Shown: positions 1 to 9,343 of the stretch, one piece after another
How the letters are laid out: every line of letters begins with the position of its first letter
How positions within the stretch are numbered: position 1 is the stretch's first letter
Assembly: GCA_019648995.1 (NCBI GenBank)
Contig: BLXT01006233.1
Span: forward strand, 805,226-832,216
Reading direction: 5' to 3'
From: Plakobranchus ocellatus
Lineage: Eukaryota > Mollusca > Gastropoda > Plakobranchidae
Length of the DNA: 26,991 bases
Made by a program: the position numbers and the translations under genes
The notes under the pieces: generated by a model
The model's database searches: none
What the model was told of the DNA's origin: nothing
Seen by the model: only the letters and a program-made list of their open reading frames with translations

Positions 1-270
1 GAAATTATCACAACCCTCTAACTGAATGCGGTATATTTGAAACAGATTACCTGAATTTTCACAATACTTAAGTTTGTGGAGTTCAAGGGAAGCTGCATCC
101 AGAAACGTCATAGGTGTTCATTTTTCCTATCTCTCTTCTTACTGACTGTCTTCTTTCTCTCTATCTCAGCACCCTTTTCTTCCCCCAGTGTACTTATGAC
201 TTTTGCCTGTTCTTTTCTGTTAGTTTTATATTTTTTACTCTGTCTCAATCTTCCTTTCCCCTCTCCGATA

Positions 271-1010
271 GGTCAATCCCTCTCGCATAATGGGTTACTT
301 AAAGGAACTTGATGTTTATAGAGCTATCCGAGGCTTTGTGCAGATTCCTTTTAAAGTTTTTCTTCGTATACACATCCATATTTTTCATAGATTTTCACCT
401 TTTCTTTAGGGTTTGCTTGGGCAATTGATAGTGGCCTGTAAGAGAATATGAATGAACAGAAACCCTCAGATCCTACAAATAATGGAATGGGTATATCAAT
501 AATCAATTAATCAATCAATCATTCCTTCATCTTCCATTTTCTGATTTTTAAAATTCGTCATGTTCGTTTCTTGTGTAGCTTCCACTGATCCTTTAAGCGG
601 TTGTTGTCCTTTTAGATGCCATTGATTCTACAACCAGTTATTTTTTCACTCTTTATGAAGTTTTTTTTTTTTTTTTTTTATTCATTATTTTGTGATTTGT
701 TGAGCTTGTGGGTTAAAGTTTCAAACCTAAAAGTGGTCGGGCTATAATGAGGCGACAAAACATCCCGTCTAATGACTCGTTGCTCAAGACGTGTATAAGG
801 ACGTTGCCATTCAATATCTTGATGATTTAACTTTTGTGAAACTCGTTAGACATTTGCCAGCTTTGTGCTACATATAGATGACGGATGCAATGTGCAACAA
901 TCCTACCGATAGTGTTGAGATCTGCAGCGCTAGGAGCAAATAGAATGTAACTGGCACAAACTGTTCTGAGAGGTTAGTCCCTCTCGCAGCATGGATTACT
1001 TAAAAGAACC
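271..1010. repeat. Two diverged copies of a 39-bp motif (271-309 and 972-1010)
   Basis: Both copies read CCCTCTCGCA, then ATGG, then TTACTTAAA, and match at 32 of 39 positions by eye. They probably mark a degraded dispersed repeat. The DNA between them is AT-rich with no supported gene. Confidence 0.5.
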
Positions 1011-1128
1011 TCTTGCTTTCGGAAATATCTGAGTCGATACTATATGCTTTTCACAATTCATGGAGTTGACCTATGGCAAATTGCCTGAAGCTTCCGATAT
1101 TCTATTAGAAGTATTGGTTCTGCATTGC

Positions 1129-1157
1129 GTGACAAACTCGCCCTGACCGTTTGTCAC
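1129..1157. repeat. Hairpin with perfect 9-bp stem
   Basis: GTGACAAAC and its reverse complement GTTTGTCAC flank an 11-base loop. It lies in a relatively GC-rich patch without a gene; GTGACAAACTC recurs alone near 1350. Confidence 0.6.
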
Positions 1158-3597
1158 GGATATCACAGGGATAGACAGAGTCGCCCTATATCTGGAACCC
1201 TCCCCCGCACAAATGTCGCTCGCGTGATCTTGTAAGAATGGAGTTTCCTTATAGGGTAAACATCGCTCGCCTGATTCTGTCTCTGCTTTTTCTCTTTCCG
1301 ATGGGCTTGATGTCTATGGTATATTATTGCACCTTTTATATTGCTTTCACTGTGACAAACTCAATGTAGTTTTTTCATCTGATTATGGGCAAAGATAAAA
1401 CATAATAGCTATGGGTCATATTTTTTCTGAAGGAAAACGTTAACAATGGAGTTTGGAGAACAAAAAAAAAAACCAAACAAACAAACAAAAAAAAATAGTA
1501 GGCCTTGAAGTGTAGAATCTGCATGTGGCTTTACATCATCATCAATATTTCTTGACTTCGTGTCAGGGTAAAACGCGCGAGTGACAGACTCCCACTTTGT
1601 TTATCTCAGCTTTACTAAGTCTTTTTTTCCAAGGTCTGTTTCTTATCTTCATATTGTCTTCCACAATCCTCTATCGAAGTGGTGTGATTTTCTAATGCTT
1701 CTCTGATCTTTAGGGGTTTCGTTGCAGGGCGATTCTTGTCATGTTGCTTTGATTAATTTCTAAGAACTAATGATCGTTAGCATTTCCATTTGTTGGTCTG
1801 TGTCCTTCGGGCTTGATAAATGAAAGGAACATTAAAAGAGTAAATAGCCAGTCGGCTTTTGACATTCATTCCGTCCATGTTTTTGTTCGACCCCAACCCC
1901 TCCTACCATAAACTTGGCATCTGAGTTAATCATTCTAAATTATGTCAATGTTTGTTAAAGCTTTAACATATCTGTCAAAATATCTTTTGATTTCAACCAC
2001 CCATTGATTAGCAAATCTCTTCATTCCCTCCGTATTTCCAGTCTCAATTATTTTGCTCTTAAGCCATTCTTAGGCATATCACCAGGCGTACATATTTTGA
2101 TACCATATGTGCCTGAGTATGCTTTTAATGCTTTGCATCAAATATTTTGTTGGCATTGTTATGAAAACAATGACGGCTAGTCAACTTTGGAGAAAGAGGA
2201 CTTGGCTGTTTATGTTTATGGGAACTTTTACACAACTTGACAATATAGGCCTGTTTAAAAATCCAGAATTCAAGATCATCAGAAATTGTAACAATCTTCC
2301 TGACTTTTCTATACTATTTCGAGAAGGCAATCCGTTTTGCATAATATGTTAATTCAAAAACATTGAATTAAAAAGTACCAATGTATAGTAGTCTTATGGT
2401 TTGACAATATCAAAATGGACACAAGCTTTAAAACAATTATAAACATTTCAAGTCACGAAAGCCACAAAATTTTTGACAAAGTCCCAAACCTGGGATCACG
2501 TCCAGCATTATTCTTAGCTACACTATATTATACAGATAATATACGGGTTTTGAAATTTTGATCCAATTAACTTTAGCACTTAGAAAAAAGAATGCTGGCC
2601 TGAAAGAAAAAAAAATTAGAAAAAGAAACTCTGATATAATTAATGAATATTGGAATCGGTACATACTTAACCAATTACATCATTGCTGATGCGTACTGGG
2701 TAGTTGGCAGCAACCAGATGAAAAAACATTTTAAATCCGCCAAAGAGAGAAATTACAACAAAATTTACATTTACAATTTTTCTAGTTCGCCAGAGGTCAA
2801 GCTGTCTTGAAAAATAAGTTGTTTGTAAGAACTTGATATCTTTAGAATATCTTGGACAAATTCAATCCCTCAAAAGCATAATATTTAAAATGATTTCACA
2901 TTTTTTCCTTCCGAATATCTGATTTGCAGTTAAGAGAGAAGAATGGCCAGTTAGAGGAAGTGATAGATTGAAACCCAGAAACCATCATTCTGCTGCTAAA
3001 TACGCAGAATGATCGAGTGATCAAACTGAGATTGTTCTTAGCCTGGACTGGGCCTGAATTTTACCGCCGCGGGTTCCGGGGGTCAAAGGTAGACTCGAGA
3101 ATAGGAGAAGCATGCCACAGTGGCTTTTCGTGTTCTTGTTCTGCGGCTTTCGGGCTCGAATTCCCCTAACGCTATCTTGTTGAAGTGCTGCCTCTTTGAA
3201 AAAATCGCGAACAAATGAAAATCAAAATTACAACAAAAAAAATTAAAAAAAAAATCTGATAAATTAGGGTGCAAAGAGCTTGATTAATTGAACGATTGGA
3301 AGACATAAACGAGAAAGAGACCTAAGAAGTAATAGAAAAACAAAGGTATAAAAAAGTAGGAGCAGGATAGGGTAGAGACATAACATAAAGATGCAGATAA
3401 AGAGAGATGGGACAACGGTAAAAAGTAAATCGACAGAAAAGACACAGCTGAACTCCAGCTGTAACTCATTCTAATTCTGTATGTTATTTTATTATTTTTT
3501 TTGCTGGAAATTTGGAGGTTGATCTCTGGTATTTGATTGAATCATTTTATTATTCAACTATCTTTGCCACAGGAGAACAAACATCAAATCGTGTCAC

Positions 3598-3858
3598 GTG
3601 TGCCAAAGCAAATGTAACAAACCAAAGATTAGGATGCCACAAAAGAATAAGCACTGCAGTACAATCAGTAAATTTAATAAAGGGGACAGAGTCCCAATCC
3701 TGTTTCCAAAAGATAGGAATAACTTATTCATGACATTTCGGAGTCCGTATGAAATATTAAAGAAACAGGCTCAAAATAGTTGCATTTGCAAGATCGGTAC
3801 AAATTTAAGGACATACCATGATGACAACTTGTTAAAAAAACACCTTGATAAATGCTGA
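3598..3858 (+). pseudogene. Gypsy-type LTR retrotransposon integrase C-terminal fragment
   Basis: An 86-codon frame contains FNKGDRVPILFPKDRNNLF, then SPYEIL and later RTYHDDNLLKKH. This matches the end of Metaviridae (Gypsy) integrases, where a hydrophobic KGD-V-LLP block is followed by the GPY/F motif and a TYH-NLLK motif near the polyprotein end. Here GPY reads SPY. No protease, reverse transcriptase or integrase core is visible upstream, and I see no LTR pair, so it is a truncated relic. It is unrelated to the lectin genes. Confidence 0.7.
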
Positions 3859-3859
3859 A

Positions 3860-5382
3860 GTTAAACGCCTTCTAGTTCTTTGAGCAGTTACAGACGCTTC
3901 GCGAATTTCAGTAAACTCGCTCAGCCTATCACCGAACTCATAAAAGCCAGAGCTCATAATAAATTCTTAGTTGAATACCTAAGAGGTTTATAAAAGTTTT
4001 GAGTGATTTTCTCAACAGAGCAATTGTGCATAAATGACATTCTTTATCACTTCATCTCGATTAGAGGAGTTTTCAATTTTGTGAAGTTCATTGTTTTCAC
4101 CGTTCGAAAGCATACTTAACATAGCAAATTTATTTCATATGTATCCTAAAATATTTGACTCGTTATACTTTCGCCTATTTCACTTTTAAAACCATAGAGC
4201 AAAATTAATATATACTTATTCGTTGTCTCATTCCTATTTGTGTCTGATGATATTGTTTTGCATAATATCATATAAGGTAAGGATCACTTGTCTTCCTTGG
4301 CATTGTAAAAGTTTCCAGAATTGGAAATAAACACATTTTGTTTAATGTAATGAATCGCTTACATTGTATGCAAATATAGCCATGTATGAGTGAATTTATC
4401 GTTTCTTATACAATCTTTCACGTACTGAACCAAGTCACTTAGTGATTAGCCTTGTAGTGATTGTACCAAATGTGTAGATTGTCATGCGTCAGATGTGATA
4501 TTTCTCGCTTTGTTTCAATGAAGAATAATCGATTATGTTATTGTGTATATAAATAAGTGCAGTTTTATTGTTTTGTGAAGCAAATGAAAATTAAATAATG
4601 AATGGGCGAGATAAGGAAAATGTCATTTTTTCTGCTATGTATATTTTTAGTTATTATACTTTGCAATATAATACATTATGACAATCACAATATACGTAAA
4701 TGCAAATTTGTTTGAAAACTTAGTGCGTATGTTGTTGATAACTCATCAACAATTTTAAATGAGAACGCGATTGGACTTGATATTGCTTAGATTAAGTTTA
4801 ATTATAAATCACATTGTCAATTTTAAGAGAAAACGTCAATCATATATAAGGGAGGTAACTATGACAACTCCTAATTATGGGGCTTTTAATGATTTAATAC
4901 CTTCTAATATATACTGTCATAAAGGATGGATATCCTGTTATTGAATATTTCAGAAACGGATAAACATATCTGTTGTTTTTGCATATTTCTGTGCGGCTCT
5001 TTGATGTCCTATTTCTTTGATGATTGCATGTGCATACATTTAATTGTTTTTGCTTTTTTATAAACGTAGAGCATTCTGATACAGAAGTGAAATAGTTTAA
5101 TTTCCGCAAGGCCTGATTGGGCTATGCAAAAAAAAAAAGAAAATTTTCGCAATGCGAAAAATGTTTTTTTTTTTTTAATGTGGGGACGGAGCGTGTCATG
5201 ATCCACGGTCTCAGTAACAATTTAGTTCGTGTATCATTTGGAGTTACATCATTTCAAACTTAGATCAAAGCGTTAAAATGAAAGAACAAAAACGAAAGAA
5301 TTTTAAAGGCATTTGCCGTGAAAATTCCCTGTGTTGTTTATTCATAACTTTTATTTTAATGTTGTTATGTAGGTTAGGGTAG
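3860..5382. other. Gene-free AT-rich region after the Gypsy relic
   Basis: Very AT-rich with no credible coding frame and no clear LTR or polypurine tract. The only structure seen is the hairpin at 5128-5176. Confidence 0.55.
5128..5176. repeat. A-run/T-run hairpin
   Basis: TTTTCGCA and TGCGAAAA form an 8-bp stem with a one-base loop, extended imperfectly by a flanking A-run and T-run. No gene context. Confidence 0.6.
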
Positions 5383-5550
5383 CGCAGTGAGGAACATGAG
5401 CAAAGTGACAGTGAGGCTCCAAGCTCACCAATGGGTAGCACTCGTTTGGAGATTGCTAAACGCTTAGGTAGCGATTTTGCTTCAGTTGAAATCCAAACGC
5501 CTTTACAGAAATATCTCCAAATTATTGGAGCATAGACAGCTGGTAATCGG
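5383..5550 (+). pseudogene. Possible broken coding exon of unknown gene
   Basis: Fifty codons read as a credible protein segment: SDSEAPSSPMGSTRLE, then an amphipathic stretch ending KYLQIIGA. A T-rich tract ending TAG precedes it, and a strong donor CGG|GTATGT lies at 5550-5556. An in-frame TAG (5533-5535) falls five codons before that donor. It could be a decayed exon or retrogene piece, a true C-terminus, or chance. I do not recognise the family. Confidence 0.25.
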
Positions 5551-5763
5551 GTATGTAAAATATTGCCTATGTTCGAACGCAATGCTTTTGCAGCAGGCCT
5601 GTGGTTTATGATCTAACTATAAATTTAATTAAACGATAGAGTATTTTGGTTAGGAGATATATTTGCCGATATTGGCTTTGTGTCGGAGTAATTAGAAAAT
5701 GAAATGGTCATATCATTAAATATTAAAAAACGATTAAATGTTGAAATGTCATATAAATGAAAT

Positions 5764-5819
<56 letters not shown>

Positions 5820-5831
5820 TATATATATATG
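5764..5831. repeat. CA/TA compound microsatellite
   Basis: About eleven CA units run into about fifteen TA units, then a second short TA block. Confidence 0.95.
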
Positions 5832-6004
5832 TGTTAAAATGCTTGAAAAGTTAATGGATTGTAAATCTGTGTTTAAGAGTTAGCGATATGCATTTTCGTT
5901 AAGCAATAGAAATTATGTTGAATTATGAGTTTGAAATACAGAAATGAGAGTTTAATGAATGGAAATGTTTTATTAAGAATTCCTCCCGTTATTGAATTTT
6001 ACAG

Positions 6005-6250
6005 GGGCAGTCCTGGAACGGACTGAAAGTAAACTAGGCTTAAAGGGCAGTCCTGGCATGAGCTGAAAATAAATTACGTTTTAAAGGAGGCCTGGAACGG
6101 ACTGAAAGTTAAAACTGCGCTTAAAAGGCAGTCCCGAAGCGGACTGAATGCCAAACTACGTTTTAAAGGAGTCCTGGGGTGGACTGAAATTGTGTTAGTC
6201 CCTAAGTACCGTCCTTGAACAGATTGGGAATTTAATCGTATCTTAAAAGA
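6005..6250. repeat. Six-unit tandem array with a hairpin in each unit (about 40-bp period)
   Basis: Units begin near 6005, 6045, 6086, 6127, 6168 and 6208. The typical core is CAGTCCTGGAACGGACTG, a 6-bp stem with a 6-base loop, followed by an A-rich spacer ending TTAAAG. Units 1 and 3 share a GCTTAAA ending and units 2 and 4 share ACGTTTTAAAG, so the array grew by about 80-bp dimers. Unit 6 is strongly decayed. Confidence 0.75.
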
Positions 6251-6397
6251 GCTGTATAATATTAAATTATATCTATTCTATGTTGAAAATAAATGGGGCT
6301 TGGCCCAAAAAGAAATTGCGGCAGTCGTCTGTTTTACTGAGCATATTGCCCTCATTTCGTCCATACCTTTAACTCCACGTCGTCCTTATCCAACCCC

Positions 6398-6560
6398 GTG
6401 ACAATTATCATGATCACCATATCATTTATCGTCATCACCATCACTATCATCATTTATCACCATTAATATTGATTATTATGATGATCGTCATCATCATCTA
6501 TCATCAATATTATCTACTATCATGGCAATCATCATCATTTATTCTCCGTATTACATCTGA
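6398..6560. repeat. TCA/ATC-rich microsatellite at the left edge of duplication copy 1
   Basis: Degenerate ATC/TCA trinucleotides, closely similar to 16749-16925. It lies where duplication homology begins and may have been the recombination substrate. Confidence 0.8.
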
Positions 6561-7273
6561 CATCATCATTACCATCATTCCCATTTCCGCTTGTAGTTTT
6601 GGCTGTAGATGCCTTTCCATAATTTCCATAAGTATGTTTATTTCTCACAGCTGTCACTATGTCAACCCTTCAATTTTAATGATGAAAGGTCGATCCTCAA
6701 AATGACACCAATGTTGATTATCGCGGCTACAGCGCTCTTTCTTTTGTCGGCCAAGGAGTTGATAAATTAGTTGTTACATTTGGTGAAATCAAACCCCCCC
6801 CCAAAATGGCAATAAGAAACCCGCAATCAGTATTAAATTGTCAGCTTTCCTTATGAAGGATGATTAACAAAATTTAAAAAAAAAAAACCTGTACAAACGT
6901 GTCGACAAAACTGAACAAGTAAATTTTTGCACAAAATCTTCTCATTTTATCACTTTTTCCCCTCACCCCCACCATTACTTTTTCGTAAGCACAAGCATGT
7001 GGTAATGAAAGTAGGAAAGCTTTTATATTCTTAACAATCTCCCCTCTCCTTTGTTTTTTTCTCTCCGCACCAAAGACAACATGATAGTGAAGGCAGTTAA
7101 AAGTGCTTGATTCGTTTAAGCTAATGACATAAGCACTGTGATGAAACTCTTTCGTATTACTACCGTCGCTTTGATGGAAAAAAAAAAGATTATATAAAAG
7201 AAGTCATTCTAAGCTTCATTTATCGCAGCAAAAATCAAACAGTAAATCAACACACTAGATGCAATTGCTTGAC

Positions 7274-7279
7274 TTTATT
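7274..7279 (-). promoter_or_regulatory. Polyadenylation signal of copy 1
   Basis: AATAAA on the minus strand, about 200 bases after the stop codon, inside a block conserved with the second gene (17149-17154). It gives a short 3'UTR. Confidence 0.6.
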
Positions 7280-7478
7280 GATTATCTTTGTCCAAAATTT
7301 ACATTGTATTAGTTATCTCGTTTGCTGCTGTTACAGGTTCTCAATATTATAGCCATATCTTGCTCTAAGTAATTATCAGTTTCTGTCCAGGATAGCTATG
7401 TCTGCAAAGAATAATAATTGCTTGATCTGATTATTATGGGTTTACATATGGCAATAAAGGATGATGGATCTGAACAGA

Positions 7479-8453
7479 TCACATCAATGGTATTTCACAG
7501 ACCGCTTTCGAGGGCTGATTACAAGCAATGTTGGAAATGCCGTTCGGTTCAATGCTGAGACAGTTTTTGAGGGGACCTTGATTTGTAAGCTTTCCGCCTT
7601 CCCATATCACATTTTTCACAGGCCTATGGCTGTAGTAATAAACAAAATTACCCTCGCTCGCTGAGTCGCTTGCGCCCAAGTAGTAGACGTGTTGTCCCGT
7701 GGTCTTCAAGAAAAATGTGACAAACATCTGTTCATCTTTATTGTCGAACTCTACAATATGGCCACCAGTGTTTTTGCATTTTGAACTCAACGATGCTAGA
7801 CTAAAGATTCCCTCTTGTTTCCCAACAGCGTACACATTTCCTTTGTAAACGCTGGAAACGTCAAAATAATTCTTATTAATTGAAAAAAGTTTTAAGAAAA
7901 TACGAATTGCTTGCTCCAGGCCGATAGATGCGCGTTCCAAATTTTCAACTCTACCAGTAAGATTTCCAAGTTTCTTCTCCTGAAGATCCGACCCGCCGTC
8001 AGCTGCCTGCTTTTTCTGAATGCTGCTTAGCGCTACAGATAGATCACTTATCTGTTCACGCAAATCCTCTATTTCAATCTCATTATTTTCGACATCAGGT
8101 ATCACTGCCGAGCATTTACTTACTCCTTTTTCCAAACTGTCGATTGCCTTGGTGTGAGCTTGCACTGCCTCAGACGATACACAGCATTCTTCAATTTTTT
8201 CTTGCAATTTAGTCACAGGAACATTAGCAGGACCTTTGCTCTTGCATAAGGAACCGTTTACACCTTTTACTTTTATAGATCTGGTGAGTGAAAGTTCCTC
8301 GCCGTTTTCTCTCAAGCCTGTTGCTTTACAAGAGTAACTGTGACAGTAACCGTCTGTGTTTGATGCGTAAGTTACAGACAACATATATCTAGACTTATCT
8401 TCATTGCGGATTATTCCAGAGCCGCTGATTTCCGATTCACTAAGACCGTACGT
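7479..8453 (-). CDS. Exon 4 of copy 1: rest of Ig domain, coiled coil and CTLD
   Basis: This is the large terminal exon of 324 codons plus TGA. The acceptor is a T-rich tract ending TTTTTCAG at 8454, in phase 0, so translation resumes at TYGLSESE. An upstream in-frame ATG (8483) would add ten hydrophobic residues, but these lie in the intron's polypyrimidine tract. The exon carries the second Ig cysteine (YSCKATG), the heptad-rich coiled coil and the CTLD (VYYLGASDS core). It stops straight after CEIPLM, whereas the paralogue continues for 11 more residues. Confidence 0.88.
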   Translation of the reverse strand, partial: TYGLSESEISGSGIIRNEDKSRYMLSVTYASNTDGYCHSYSCKATGLRENGEELSLTRSIKVKGVNGSLCKSKGPANVPVTKLQEKIEECCVSSEAVQAHTKAIDSLEKGVSKCSAVIPDVENNEIEIEDLREQISDLSVALSSIQKKQAADGGSDLQEKKLGNLTGRVENLERASIGLEQAIRIFLKLFSINKNYFDVSSVYKGNVYAVGKQEGIFSLASLSSKCKNTGGHIVEFDNKDEQMFVTFFLKTTGQHVYYLGASDSASEGNFVYYYSHRPVKNVIWEGGKLTNQGPLKNCLSIEPNGISNIACNQPSKAVCEIPLM

Positions 8454-9312
8454 CTGAAAAATAATCAAAAAAGGAAAGGCCATTTGAGTTATCGTGAAGC
8501 CATTAACAGCTTAAAGCTTGAACACATTTTTTTTTATTTGACTTGTTTAAGACTGTGAAGTTTTTTTTTAATTTAAAATTATTTCCACTTTTTATTTAGG
8601 TTACCAGCTCATCGAAACAGCCAGTTGCAAGCCTGAGCTTTTTAAAAAAAAATTACCTGTTGAAAAAATGACGGATTAATCAATACATGTATGTACGGGT
8701 AGTTTTTTTTAAAGATAACACTAGAGTTCGATCGATATTTTCCCACCCAAATAAATAAAAGGAAATGTGTGACATAAATCAACTTAAAAAAAAGAAGAAT
8801 CTATAGCTTCACATATATTTAAAATTATTCTACACAATTTGACAAAAAATTAATTTTCTTTTGTAAATTTGAATCTATCATGAGGCAGTTTAAACAACTT
8901 TTGTTTGATTTAGAACATAATGAAATAATTTTTTTAAAATGGAGTCTGTCTAAAAATTTACAATAAATGTTTCTTGAACCTGTCAAAAGAACGAGACAAT
9001 ATGTTAAGCATGTGCTTTTTCTAAAAAAAAAACTGTACATTTTAGAAATAATATAAATGGAGTCTGCCTATGGATTTACAATAAATGTTTCATGAACCTG
9101 TGAAAACAACGAGACAACAGTTTAAGCATGTACTTTTACTAAAAAAAAAACCAAAAAAAAACTAAAAATAAAAACAACTGTGCATTTAATTTTCTTTTAT
9201 TTATCCCCTGCTTTGTGAACTGTGAAACGACAGAGGTTCTAATATTTTCATCTTGATACAAACTTACAAAACTTATTCTTTATATTTAAAAAAAAGATCT
9301 TTTGCCAAACTA

Positions 9313-9343
<31 letters not shown>

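Larger units (their letters stand above)
1..3597. other. Gene-free AT-rich region
   Basis: Only short chance frames are seen, including a pyrimidine-driven hydrophobic one at 76-312. There are a poly-T run near 661-679, an A-rich run near 1460-1495 and a GC-rich island near 3060-3185 containing a weak B-box-like GGCTCGAATTCC. I find no exon I can support. Confidence 0.6.

Noticed and set aside
76-312. Hydrophobic 78-codon frame
   Set aside because: The hydrophobicity comes from a TTC/CTT-rich pyrimidine tract; no splice context, motif or ATG start.
2107-2352. 81-codon plus-strand frame
   Set aside because: AT-driven composition, no recognisable motif, no splice or promoter context.
3150-3175. 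B-box-like GGCTCGAATTCC suggesting a tRNA gene or SINE
   Set aside because: No A-box at suitable spacing and no cloverleaf. The same applies to GGTTCGAGTTCC near 21834.
6005-6250. Tandem units considered as a CRISPR array
   Set aside because: There are no unique spacers, the units are directly tandem and diverged, and the context is eukaryotic.
7545-7560. EPN triplet in the copy-1 CTLD as a mannose-type sugar site
   Set aside because: It lies after the second core cysteine, not in the long loop where the functional EPN/QPD sits; copy 2 has DPN.
7461-7664. Plus-strand frames over the CTLD (also 17345-17539)
   Set aside because: Antisense shadows of the lectin exon, with no independent start or domain.
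7479-8453. Fibrinogen-like (FREP) C-terminal domain
   Set aside because: The C-terminal domain has the four-cysteine CTLD pattern and length, not a fibrinogen-related domain of about 200 residues.
8454-8483. In-frame ATG encoding MAFPFLIIFQ as a signal-peptide start for a single-exon gene (also 18329-18358)
   Set aside because: These bases form the polypyrimidine tract and CAG acceptor of the last intron. The real signal peptide lies in an upstream exon whose phase fits, and the Ig domain would otherwise lose its first half.
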